A stretch of 10,820 nt of DNA from UBA4416 sp044340865 (GCA_044340865.1 JBIISW010000089.1:1-10820); one strand, 5' to 3'; positions 1 to 6,817 are shown, counted from the stretch's first letter. The notes: a model not told the origin generated them from the sequence alone. Program-made: numbers and translations.

Positions 1-217
1 CGTCTTCTTCCAATGGTATTTTTTTATTTTGCCAAAATTGTTCATAGGCTTTAATTGTTTCAAAGTAATTTGCTTTTGGATCATTCATCATTTCAATCCA
101 ATACGGATGTTTACTATAATTTAATTTTTTAGCAGTTGATTGAGCAATCATTTCAGGTGACTTAATGATTAATGTTAAAAAGGAGATAATCGCTATAAAG
201 TGGATTCTATTTTTCAT
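1..217 (-). CDS. 5' part of a secreted protein of unknown function (runs off the left edge)
   Basis: An open frame starts with ATG at 217 on the minus strand and stays open for 72 codons to the window edge. Residues 1-27 look like a signal peptide: basic start (MKNR), hydrophobic core at residues 7-18, then a possible cleavage site around Ala25-Gln26-Ser27. The mature start holds a segment rich in aromatic residues, HPYWIEMMNDPKANYFE (37-53), followed by an acidic PLEED (68-72). From memory, similar segments (Trp-Ile-x-Met-Met, Asp-Pro-x-Ala-Asn-Tyr/Phe-Phe, then a Tyr/Phe-Trp pair) occur just after the signal peptide in Bacteroidota secreted proteins, some of them large type IX secretion substrates. 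The rest of this protein is not visible, so that link is inference. Export is fairly sure; function is unknown. The gene is divergent from the metallophosphoesterase operon and has its own -7 box at 242-249. Confidence 0.75.
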   Translation of the reverse strand, partial: MKNRIHFIAIISFLTLIIKSPEMIAQSTAKKLNYSKHPYWIEMMNDPKANYFETIKAYEQFWQNKKIPLEED

Positions 218-241
218 GTTAGGTTATAAATGGTAGTTATA

Positions 242-249
242 CAAAATTA
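242..249 (-). promoter_or_regulatory. Bacteroidota -7 box for the leftward secreted-protein gene
   Basis: Read on the minus strand the sequence is TAATTTTG, a full match to TAnnTTTG. It ends 24 nt before the ATG at 217, which would give an mRNA leader of roughly 18 nt. No good -33 TTTG is seen at the expected 19-21 nt spacing, and the region is very AT-rich, so a chance match is possible. Confidence 0.4.
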
Positions 250-400
250 TAAGAATCCTTATATTATATACTATTTTTCAAATTAAATTATTTACTTTTT
301 TTTAATATATCAATACATCTCTTAACAATTTGATTGCGTAAAGGATAATTTCTTTTTATTTCCTTAATATAAAAAAAGGATTTAGTTAATAATGCGACAG

Positions 401-408
401 TACATTTG
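401..408 (+). promoter_or_regulatory. Bacteroidota -7 box for the metallophosphoesterase-glycosyltransferase operon
   Basis: TACATTTG matches TAnnTTTG and lies 12 nt before the ATG at 421. Transcription would begin near 413-416. An upstream TTG codon at 406 lies inside this box, so the box argues for the ATG at 421 as the true start. No clear -33 element is seen. Confidence 0.45.
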
Positions 409-420
409 AAAAAACTAATC

Positions 421-1239
421 ATGTATAGTAAAAGAGAATTACAAACTTTAGTTATCAGTGATATTCATTTAGGTACATTTGGCTGTCACGCAAAAGAATT
501 ATTACACTACCTTAAAACAGTTAATCCCAAAACATTAGTACTCAATGGAGATATTATTGATATGTGGAATTTCAGTAAAAGTTATTTTCCTCCATCTCAC
601 ATGGATGTGTTGAGACAGATTTTAAAAATGTCGAGTACAGGAACACATGTGTATTACATTACAGGAAATCATGATGAAATGCTTAGAAAATACACCGATT
701 TACAATTAGGTAATTTTGAGATTGTAGATAAATTATTAATGGAATTAGATGGCAAAACAGCATGGTTTTTCCACGGAGATGTGTTTGATGCCAGCACAAA
801 AGGATATGCCAAATTTTTGGCAAAGCTCGGAGGAAAAGGCTATGATTTACTGATTCTGATCAATCGTTTTATCAATTGGTTTTTGGAATTATTAGGGCGA
901 GATAAAATGAGTTTTTCTAAAAAAGTAAAAGACGGTGTAAAAAAAGCCGTTGCATTTGTAAATGACTTTGAAAGTACCGCAGCTGAATTAGCCATTGAAA
1001 AAAATTACGATTACGTTGTTTGTGGTCATATTCACATGCCACAGATAAAACACGTTACTAATGAAAAAGGCACTGTTACCTATTTAAATAGCGGCGATTG
1101 GGTTGAAAATTTAACCGCGTTAGAATACAATGATGGTAAATGGGAAATCTTTAATTACGATCAAAATTTTGAAAACTTGATTTACCTCAAAGATAATTTT
1201 AAACAACAAGATATTGTCTCTAAAATTTTAGCATCTTAA
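421..1239 (+). CDS. LpxH-like metallophosphoesterase (UDP-2,3-diacylglucosamine pyrophosphatase family)
   Basis: This is a calcineurin-like phosphoesterase of 272 residues. All five metal-site motifs are present: DIHLG (14-18), GDIID (43-47), GNHDE (82-86), HGD (118-120) and GHIHMPQ (202-208). The order and spacing fit the UDP-2,3-diacylglucosamine hydrolase branch (COG2908), which splits a UDP-sugar pyrophosphate in lipid A synthesis on the cytoplasmic face of the inner membrane. A hydrophobic and basic insert at about 129-180 could be a cap that contacts the membrane or lipid. Bacteroidota often carry more than one homologue, so the substrate may be another UDP-linked lipid, and I give no lpx symbol. 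The frame can be extended to a TTG at 406, but that codon overlaps the likely promoter; ATG 421 puts family-like sequence right at the N-terminus. The glycosyltransferase gene follows 11 nt downstream, so the two are very likely co-transcribed. Confidence 0.88.
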   Translation: MYSKRELQTLVISDIHLGTFGCHAKELLHYLKTVNPKTLVLNGDIIDMWNFSKSYFPPSHMDVLRQILKMSSTGTHVYYITGNHDEMLRKYTDLQLGNFEIVDKLLMELDGKTAWFFHGDVFDASTKGYAKFLAKLGGKGYDLLILINRFINWFLELLGRDKMSFSKKVKDGVKKAVAFVNDFESTAAELAIEKNYDYVVCGHIHMPQIKHVTNEKGTVTYLNSGDWVENLTALEYNDGKWEIFNYDQNFENLIYLKDNFKQQDIVSKILAS

Positions 1240-1250
1240 ATTTAATATTC

Positions 1251-2252
1251 ATGAACATATTTTATGCCATACAAGCTACTGGAAACGGTCATATTAGCAG
1301 AGCGCAGCAATTATATCCATATTTAAAAAAGTTTGGAGACGTTGATTTTTTTTTAAGTGGTAACAATGCAAATTTAGATTCTTCTTTACCTATTAAATAC
1401 AGAAGTGAAGGTTGTAGTTTACATTACAGTAAATGTGGTGGCCTTAATTATGTTGACGTTATCAAAAACATTAAACCGTTTATGATGTATAAAGATGCGA
1501 AATCATTGCCCTTAGAACAGTATGATGTCATCATAAATGATTTTGATTTTGTAACATCTTTGGCTTGTAAATTGAAAAAATTGCCTTCTGTTCAATTAGG
1601 ACATCAAGCTAGTTTTCAATCTGATTTAACGCCACGCCCTGAGAAGAAAAGTGTAGTAGGTGAAACAATATTAAAACATTACGCGCATGCTACGAATCAT
1701 ATTGGATTTCATTTTGATGCCTACGATACATTTATCGTTCCACCAGTTATTAAAGATGAATTTATTAATGCAGAAGTACAAGATTTAAAACATGTAACCG
1801 TTTATTTGCCGTCTTTTCAGCAACATTGTTTATTAGAGGCCTTTAATAAATTAACAGACATTCAATTTCATTGGTTTTTAGCTGACGTTGAAACAACTAG
1901 AACTGAAAATAATATCACCTATTATCCAGTGAATCAATTGTTGTTTAACAAAAGTTTATTAACCTGTCATGGATTAATAACAGGAGGTGGCTTTGAAACA
2001 CCCGCAGAAGCTTTGTATTTAAAGAAAAAGCTCATTAGTATCCCCATAAAGAATCATTATGAGCAACAATGCAATGCAGCGGCATTAAAAAAAATGGGAG
2101 TGTGTGTATTAGAAGATGTGGATGAGCAATTTGCCGATGTTATTGAGAAATGGTATACCCAAAAAAACACGAACCCAATTGTAAAAGCGAATAACATCAA
2201 TGAAACGCTTCAATTAATGATGGACACCTATCCAACCAAGAATTACTATTAA
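1251..2252 (+). CDS. GT-B fold glycosyltransferase (MJ1255/VC2487-like)
   Basis: The protein has 333 residues and the build of a GT-B glycosyltransferase. The N-terminal half opens with the acceptor-side glycine loop TGNGHISR (10-17). The C-terminal half carries the nucleotide-sugar-binding signature TGGGFETPAEAL (244-255), followed by a segment ending in HYEQQCNAAAL, as in UDP-sugar transferases such as MurG and the MJ1255/VC2487 family. No signal peptide or membrane span is seen, so it probably works at the cytoplasmic side of the inner membrane. The donor sugar and acceptor cannot be read from the sequence. Its start lies 11 nt after the stop of an LpxH-like phosphoesterase, which suggests a shared role in making or trimming a glycolipid or other envelope glycan. 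The family call is firm; the substrate is unknown. Confidence 0.85.
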   Translation: MNIFYAIQATGNGHISRAQQLYPYLKKFGDVDFFLSGNNANLDSSLPIKYRSEGCSLHYSKCGGLNYVDVIKNIKPFMMYKDAKSLPLEQYDVIINDFDFVTSLACKLKKLPSVQLGHQASFQSDLTPRPEKKSVVGETILKHYAHATNHIGFHFDAYDTFIVPPVIKDEFINAEVQDLKHVTVYLPSFQQHCLLEAFNKLTDIQFHWFLADVETTRTENNITYYPVNQLLFNKSLLTCHGLITGGGFETPAEALYLKKKLISIPIKNHYEQQCNAAALKKMGVCVLEDVDEQFADVIEKWYTQKNTNPIVKANNINETLQLMMDTYPTKNYY

Positions 2253-2311
2253 TTGGGGTTTATGTTTATTTTAGTTGGTGATATAGATTTTTTATTCAGT
2301 AAAAAAAGACG

Positions 2312-2319
2312 TAGCTTTG
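2312..2319 (+). promoter_or_regulatory. Bacteroidota -7 box for the J-domain/KTSC gene
   Basis: TAGCTTTG matches TAnnTTTG, 17 nt before the ATG at 2337. A T-run at 2288-2293, 18 nt upstream, could be a degenerate -33 element. The A-rich stretch just before the ATG is typical of Bacteroidota translation starts without a Shine-Dalgarno sequence. Confidence 0.5.
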
Positions 2320-2336
2320 CAAAATAGTTTAAAAAC

Positions 2337-2786
2337 ATGAGAAAAGTTATTGAATACCGTAAATTATTAGGAGTTGATAAAGCAGTTACGTTAAGTGAAT
2401 TAAAAAGCATTTATCGTAATTTCATGAAAGAATTTCATCCTGATAAAATTCAAGATAACGAAGAAGCTAAATTAGCCGCTGAAGAAAAAAGTAAATTGGT
2501 TATTGAAGCGTATCATTTTTTAGTGAGTATTGCTCCCGAAACAATTGCAGCTACATTAGAAGAATATACTAAAACAACCACCACCAGTAATATTGCAGAT
2601 ATTAATTACAAAGGTAAACGTTTACGTATCGATTTTACAGATGGGTCTGGTTACGAATATTACGGTGTTCCCGAAAACACATTTTCTAAATTAATTAATG
2701 CCGATTCTCAAGGTAGATTTGCACGTCGCCATATTTATACTTCTTTTCTTTATAGAAACGTCAGTAAATTAGGAGTAACAGTTTAA
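2337..2786 (+). CDS. J-domain/KTSC-domain fusion protein
   Basis: This small protein (149 residues) has two recognisable parts. Residues 5-65 form a J domain: Tyr7 and Leu10-Leu11-Gly12 at the start, the HPDK motif at 34-37, then a charged helix and an EAYHFL segment (57-62) that fits helix IV. The J domain normally stimulates Hsp70 (DnaK) ATP hydrolysis. After a Thr-rich linker (78-83), residues 87-145 resemble the KTSC domain, with Tyr-x-Tyr at 106-108 followed by GVP (110-112). KTSC also occurs at the end of some lysyl-tRNA synthetases and has been suggested to bind RNA; its role is unproven. The DnaJ G/F, zinc-finger and substrate-binding regions are all absent, so this is a specialised co-chaperone rather than DnaJ. 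Its last two codons and stop lie inside a 30-bp sequence that is repeated after the next gene. Confidence 0.82.
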   Translation: MRKVIEYRKLLGVDKAVTLSELKSIYRNFMKEFHPDKIQDNEEAKLAAEEKSKLVIEAYHFLVSIAPETIAATLEEYTKTTTTSNIADINYKGKRLRIDFTDGSGYEYYGVPENTFSKLINADSQGRFARRHIYTSFLYRNVSKLGVTV

Positions 2787-2807
2787 TTTTATTTTTTAGT
2801 TTTATTA
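2778..2807 (+). repeat. Left copy of a 30-bp exact direct repeat flanking the FG-GAP gene
   Basis: The sequence begins ACAGTTTAATTTTATT and is identical over 30 nt to 4164-4193. It covers the last two codons and stop of the J-domain/KTSC gene plus 21 nt of downstream DNA. It ends 10 nt before the ATG of the FG-GAP gene. The repeat is T-rich, which lowers its complexity, but its placement at both edges of a single gene is unlikely to be chance. Confidence 0.9.
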
Positions 2808-2817
2808 AATTCATAGA

Positions 2818-4152
2818 ATGAAATATTTTCTATTGATATCATTTTCAATTTTCAGTTTTTGTTTTGCTCAGGTTAAGTCAAATTTAATTAAGATTGTGGC
2901 TGATGATAGGTCTGAATATGATTGTTTCGGTTGGTCAACAAATATATTTGGTAATTATTGCGTAGTTGGTACTTCACAAAAAAGAGTTAAAGCACTTGTT
3001 GGTTATAAAACTTTGACAGAAGTTGGCGGAGCTTATATTTTTGCAAAACAAAAAAATGGTAATTGGCAACAGACTCAATTACTGTTGCCAAATAAACCTA
3101 AAATATTTGATTCTTTTGGCACTTCTGTTAGTATGTATGAGGGAAATCTTGCTATTGGATGCAATGGTGATGATAGCAATGATTTGAAATTAGATGATAT
3201 TGAAAGTGGTGGAAATAGGATGGGGGCAGTTTATATGTATAAATTAGATAAATTTGGTAAATGGAATAAAACTCAAAAAATTGTTTTGGATAACAGGTCT
3301 TCTTCAGATAATTTTGGAAAGAAAGTTTTTTTGCATAAGAACAAATTAGCGATTAGTTCTCCTTTTAGAACATTTAAAGATTCTAAATTAACAGGCGCAG
3401 TTTATTTATATGAACAAAGCCATACTGGCGCTTGGGTTCAAAAGCATACAATTAATTGTCCTGAAAAAGATGGTTATTTTTTTGGTGAAGACGTTTCACT
3501 TTCAGATAGTTTATTAGTTATCAATTTAAAGTTGCCTGAACGAGTATATGTTTATAAATTAAGTAATAATAATTGGGAACTTATTTCAAAGTTAAATGCT
3601 ACGAATTTAAGCGATGCTCAATTTGGAAGTTCGGTTTTTGTAAGAAATAATTTAATTTTTGTTGGTGCTAATGGTGGATATGAAAATAATTCTTCTGTTT
3701 TTGCAAATAATATGGACACAATTGCTTTTAGAAAAATTAATTTATTGGGTTCAGGGTCTGTTTACATTTATTCAGTGAATAAGAATGATTGTAGTTTTAA
3801 ACAAAGAATAGTTGCGAAAGATATTAAAGCAGATATGCATTTTGGAATGTGTTTGAGCGCATCTGATAGTTTACTGGTAGTGGGTGCTTTTGGTGATGCT
3901 CTTGATGTTGAAAATTTAAGAGATAATCGTTATGCTGGAGCAGTATATGTATTTAAACAAAGTAAAACAGGCGATTGGTTAGAAACTAAAAAGATTGTTT
4001 CTCCTCAACGTTCTATATGGGATAAATTTGGATTTTCTGTTTCAGTATTTAATCAAACACTCATCATTGGCTCTCGATTTGAAAAAGAAAATGCTAATGA
4101 AAAATTCCCATTAGAATCTGCTGGTGCAGCTTATATTTATGAAGACAAATAG
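2818..4152 (+). CDS. Exported FG-GAP repeat protein, probable seven-bladed beta-propeller
   Basis: The 444-residue product starts with a signal peptide (residues 1-17, hydrophobic core at 4-16, probable cut after Ala17 before Gln18). Cys15 does not sit in a proper lipobox, so a soluble periplasmic or secreted protein is more likely than a lipoprotein. The mature part carries seven Phe-Gly repeats, with Phe-Gly at 37, 100, 166, 222, 269, 342 and 404. Each is followed about ten residues later by a strand such as LAIG, LLVVG or LIIG. Many repeats also have an AYIF/AVYMY-type strand and a Gly/Asp-x-Trp turn. Seven repeats of about 50-70 residues fit an integrin-like beta-propeller. Such proteins are usually extracellular and may bind proteins or glycans; the ligand here is unknown. 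No C-terminal type IX sorting domain is seen. The gene has no recognisable promoter box and is bracketed by exact 30-bp repeats, as if inserted between the J-domain gene and the peptidase. Confidence 0.85.
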   Translation: MKYFLLISFSIFSFCFAQVKSNLIKIVADDRSEYDCFGWSTNIFGNYCVVGTSQKRVKALVGYKTLTEVGGAYIFAKQKNGNWQQTQLLLPNKPKIFDSFGTSVSMYEGNLAIGCNGDDSNDLKLDDIESGGNRMGAVYMYKLDKFGKWNKTQKIVLDNRSSSDNFGKKVFLHKNKLAISSPFRTFKDSKLTGAVYLYEQSHTGAWVQKHTINCPEKDGYFFGEDVSLSDSLLVINLKLPERVYVYKLSNNNWELISKLNATNLSDAQFGSSVFVRNNLIFVGANGGYENNSSVFANNMDTIAFRKINLLGSGSVYIYSVNKNDCSFKQRIVAKDIKADMHFGMCLSASDSLLVVGAFGDALDVENLRDNRYAGAVYVFKQSKTGDWLETKKIVSPQRSIWDKFGFSVSVFNQTLIIGSRFEKENANEKFPLESAGAAYIYEDK

Positions 4153-4163
4153 TTTAAATAATT

Positions 4164-4193
4164 ACAGTTTAATTTTATTTTTTAGTTTTATTA
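4164..4193 (+). repeat. Right copy of the 30-bp exact direct repeat flanking the FG-GAP gene
   Basis: This copy is identical to 2778-2807 and starts 11 nt after the FG-GAP stop codon. The distance between copies is 1,386 bp. It leads directly into a hairpin and the promoter of the peptidase gene, as the downstream end of the J-domain gene would if the FG-GAP gene were absent. Confidence 0.9.
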
Positions 4194-4213
4194 GGATATT
4201 TTTTTGCTATCCT
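4193..4213 (+). terminator. Small hairpin before the peptidase gene, possible weak terminator
   Basis: AGGATA (4193-4198) pairs with TATCCT (4208-4213) around a nine-base T-rich loop. No T-run follows the stem, so termination would be weak. The hairpin overlaps the expected -33 region of the peptidase promoter and could instead be an operator or chance symmetry. Confidence 0.3.
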
Positions 4214-4235
4214 TAACGATTCAAGTGTATCTTTG
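4203..4235 (+). promoter_or_regulatory. Promoter of the M3 peptidase gene
   Basis: TTTG at 4203-4206 (-33 element) and TATCTTTG at 4228-4235 (-7 element, matching TAnnTTTG) are separated by 21 nt, slightly more than the usual 19. The -7 box ends 28 nt before the ATG at 4264, leaving an A-rich leader of about 22 nt. It is the most complete promoter in the window. Confidence 0.55.
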
Positions 4236-4263
4236 GTTTGTAATAATGACAAATTAAAAACAC

Positions 4264-6306
4264 ATGACTAACAATCCTTTTCTTTCTGAATTCAATACGC
4301 CTTTTGATACGTATCCTTTTGATAAAATTAAAGTTGAACATTATTTACCAGCCATCGAAGAAGGCATTAAGCAAGGTTTAGCAGAAGTTGATGCGATTAT
4401 TCATAATCAAGAAACACCTAATTTTTCAAATACCATCGAAGCTTTAGAAAAAGTGGGTGGATTGATGGAATTAGTAAGCTCCGCATTTTTTAATTTAAAT
4501 TCTGCAGAAACATCAAAAGAAATGCAGGAATTAGCCAAAGAAATATCTCCAAAGCTAAGTGATTATTCAAATGACATTATGCTGAATGACGCACTTTTTA
4601 AACGTGTGGAATTAGTTTACACTACAAAAGATTCATTAACGTTAACACCAGAACAACATACTTTACTGAATACAACTTATAAAAGTTTTGTGCGTAATGG
4701 TTCAAAATTAAATGCAGAGCAAAAAGAAAAAGTAAGAGCCATTGATAAAGAAAAATCACATTTGTCATTAGTATATAGCGAAAATGTATTAGCTGAAAGT
4801 AATGGGTATGAATTGGTAATTACTAATTCAGTTGATTTATCCGGCTTGCCCGATGGTATTATCGAAGCAGCTAAACTTACGGCCATTGAAAAAGGAAAAG
4901 AAAATGCATGGGTGTTTACTTTAGATTATCCTAGCTACGGACCGTTTATGACGTATTCAGACAACAGAGTATTGAAAGAGCAATTATTTAAAGCGTATGG
5001 TTCTAAGGCATTTAAAAATAATGAGCACGATAATCAACAAGTCTTAAAACAAATAGCTGTTTTAAGACATGAACGCGCTGTAATATTAGGTTATAAATCG
5101 CATGCCGATTTTGTGTTGGAAGAACGCATGGCTGAATCTCCAAATAAAGTCGTTGCCTTTTTAGAAAATTTATTAGACAATTCTTTATCCTTTGCTAAAG
5201 AAGAGTTAGCCGAATTAAAAGCGTATAGTCAGTCTATTGGCGGTCCAGCAGATTTAAAAAGATGGGATGTGACCTATTATGCCGAAAAATTAAAAAAAGA
5301 AAAATTTGCTATTGACGATGAATTATTGCGCCCGTATTTTAAATTAGAAAATGTGATTGCTGGTGTTTTTGAAACAGCCAAAAAATTATATGGTTTATCG
5401 TTTGTTCAAAGAAATGATATACCGTTATATCATAAAGATGTAACAACGTATGAAGTAAAAAATGCAGCGGGCGATTTTTTAGCTGTATTTTATGCTGATT
5501 TTTTTCCACGCGCAGGAAAAAGTCAAGGGGCTTGGATGACAGCTTTTAAAAATCAAAAAATAGTAAATGGCGTAAACGTCAGACCTCATATTTCTATCGT
5601 TTGTAATTTTACCAAACCAACTGAAAGTAAACCTTCTTTATTAACGTTTAATGAAGTCACAACATTATTTCATGAGTTTGGACATGCGTTACATGGCATG
5701 TGTGCAAATACGCAATATGCAAGTCTTTCGGGAACAAGTGTGTACTGGGATTTTGTTGAATTACCTTCGCAAATTTTAGAGAATTGGTGTTATGAAAAAG
5801 AGTGTTTAGATTTATTTGCGAAACATTATTTGACCGGCGAAACAATACCCTCTGAGTATATTCAGAAAATAGTTGACTCATCCAATTTTCAAAGTGGCTT
5901 AGCAACTATCCGACAAATTGGTTTGGCAACGCTGGACATGGCTTGGCATAGTCAAAATCCAAAAGATATTACAAGCATAAAAGATTTTGAAACACACATT
6001 ACATCCAAAACAGATTTAATGGAACCCGTTTTAGAAACAAGTACTTCATGTTCTTTTTCTCATATTTTTTCAGGAGGTTATTCTTCTGGATATTATTCCT
6101 ACAAATGGGCTGAAGTTATTGATGCCGATGCCTTTGAAGCTTTTAAGGAAAAAGGAATTTATAATAAAGAAGTGGCTGATTCGTTTCATGATAATATTTT
6201 ATCTAAAGGTGGAAGCGAACATCCATCTATCTTATATAAACGTTTCAGAGGCAGAGATGCTGATCCGAAAGCATTATTAAGAAGAGCTGGTTTAGTAAAA
6301 CCATAA
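4264..6306 (+). CDS. dcp: M3 family zinc metallopeptidase (Dcp/oligopeptidase A type)
   Basis: The protein has 680 residues, full length for the M3A family (peptidyl-dipeptidase Dcp, oligopeptidase A). The zinc site is intact: HEFGH at 470-474, and a third ligand, Glu499, in DFVELPSQ exactly 25 residues after the second histidine. Near the C-terminus, GGYSSGYYSYKWAEV holds the Gly/Tyr loop that grips the substrate backbone. The enzyme degrades short peptides, either removing C-terminal dipeptides (Dcp) or cutting internally (PrlC/OpdA); the motifs do not settle which. No signal peptide is present (it begins MTNNPFLSEF), so a cytoplasmic role in recycling peptides left by ATP-dependent proteases is likely. 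It has its own promoter and a strong terminator at 6331-6363. The family assignment is secure; the dcp symbol is less so. Confidence 0.92.
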   Translation: MTNNPFLSEFNTPFDTYPFDKIKVEHYLPAIEEGIKQGLAEVDAIIHNQETPNFSNTIEALEKVGGLMELVSSAFFNLNSAETSKEMQELAKEISPKLSDYSNDIMLNDALFKRVELVYTTKDSLTLTPEQHTLLNTTYKSFVRNGSKLNAEQKEKVRAIDKEKSHLSLVYSENVLAESNGYELVITNSVDLSGLPDGIIEAAKLTAIEKGKENAWVFTLDYPSYGPFMTYSDNRVLKEQLFKAYGSKAFKNNEHDNQQVLKQIAVLRHERAVILGYKSHADFVLEERMAESPNKVVAFLENLLDNSLSFAKEELAELKAYSQSIGGPADLKRWDVTYYAEKLKKEKFAIDDELLRPYFKLENVIAGVFETAKKLYGLSFVQRNDIPLYHKDVTTYEVKNAAGDFLAVFYADFFPRAGKSQGAWMTAFKNQKIVNGVNVRPHISIVCNFTKPTESKPSLLTFNEVTTLFHEFGHALHGMCANTQYASLSGTSVYWDFVELPSQILENWCYEKECLDLFAKHYLTGETIPSEYIQKIVDSSNFQSGLATIRQIGLATLDMAWHSQNPKDITSIKDFETHITSKTDLMEPVLETSTSCSFSHIFSGGYSSGYYSYKWAEVIDADAFEAFKEKGIYNKEVADSFHDNILSKGGSEHPSILYKRFRGRDADPKALLRRAGLVKP

Positions 6307-6330
6307 TGGTTTTGCAAAATTAAAAACATA

Positions 6331-6363
6331 AAAAAACTTCAAGAATTTCTTGAAGTTTTTTTT
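6331..6363. terminator. Bidirectional rho-independent terminator between the peptidase gene and ridA
   Basis: A nearly perfect palindrome: CTTCAAG (6337-6343) pairs with CTTGAAG (6349-6355) around a five-base loop. The stem is extended by an A-run (6331-6336) on one side and eight T's (6356-6363) on the other. It lies between two convergent genes. Reading rightward it ends with eight T's; reading leftward it ends with six. Confidence 0.9.
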
Positions 6364-6378
6364 ATAAAATGAATAGGT

Positions 6379-6765
6379 TTATTTAACAGCTATGACTGAT
6401 ATTTCAACATTAACATCAAGTGGTAATCTAACAACCTGAACAGTTTCTCTTGCCGGAAAATTGCCGGTGAAAAATGAACCATATACTTCATTCATGGCTG
6501 CAAAATTATTCATGTCTTTCATAAAGATGGTTGTTTTAACTACGTGTGTGAAATCCATATTGGCTTCACTTAAAATAGCTGAAACATTTTCCATCACTTT
6601 TTGTGTTTCACTTTTAATATCGCTTAAGGTTAATTCCCCTGTTTTTGAATCTTTGGCAACTTGGCCAGAAACAAACAATAGGTTGCCTGATGCAGGAACC
6701 ATGTTAGCGTGACTATAAGGACCAATTGGTTTTGGTGCATGTTCTGATGTGATAACTGTTTTCAT
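6379..6765 (-). CDS. ridA: RidA family enamine/imine deaminase
   Basis: The product has 128 residues, the normal length for RidA (YjgF/YER057c/UK114), a trimeric cytoplasmic enzyme. It hydrolyses reactive enamines and imines such as 2-aminoacrylate, made by PLP-dependent serine/threonine dehydratases, and so protects other PLP enzymes. The visible signatures are GPYSHA (15-20), FVSGQVA (31-37) and the active-site PARETV with Arg106, the arginine that binds the substrate carboxylate. Glu121 lies in the final VNVEISVIA strand and corresponds to the conserved glutamate. A threonine (Thr108) sits at or next to the position where many homologues have cysteine. ATG 6765 starts right before the family's usual N-terminus. 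It stands alone as a single-gene unit, convergent with the peptidase gene. Confidence 0.95.
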   Translation of the reverse strand: MKTVITSEHAPKPIGPYSHANMVPASGNLLFVSGQVAKDSKTGELTLSDIKSETQKVMENVSAILSEANMDFTHVVKTTIFMKDMNNFAAMNEVYGSFFTGNFPARETVQVVRLPLDVNVEISVIAVK

Positions 6766-6817
6766 AGGATATGTTTTTTTGTTTTTAAAAATACGAACTT
6801 ATTTATGATTTTGCATG

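Noticed and set aside
341..380. Alternating AAGGA / TCCTT / AAGGA blocks (341-345, 361-365, 376-380) that could form two alternative hairpins, like an attenuator
   Set aside because: They lie upstream of the likely transcription start of the phosphoesterase operon, the stems are only 5 bp and the region is very AT-rich.
2253..2336. Terminator or small RNA between the glycosyltransferase and J-domain genes
   Set aside because: No stable stem followed by a T-run is visible; only the -7 box at 2312-2319 stands out.
4677..4886. Open frame of 69 codons on the minus strand inside the peptidase gene
   Set aside because: It lies wholly within the coding strand of a clear M3 peptidase, has no promoter box and no recognisable protein features.
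5657..5905. Open frame of 82 codons on the minus strand opposite the peptidase zinc site
   Set aside because: It is antisense to the conserved HEFGH region and reflects the codon pattern of that gene.
6461..6712. Open frame of 83 codons on the plus strand across ridA
   Set aside because: ridA on the minus strand is unmistakable and full length; this is its antisense shadow.
6794..6801. TAAGTTCG on the minus strand, 28 nt before the ridA start, as a promoter box
   Set aside because: It differs from TAnnTTTG at one key position and no -33 element is present at the right spacing; plausible but not strong enough to list.
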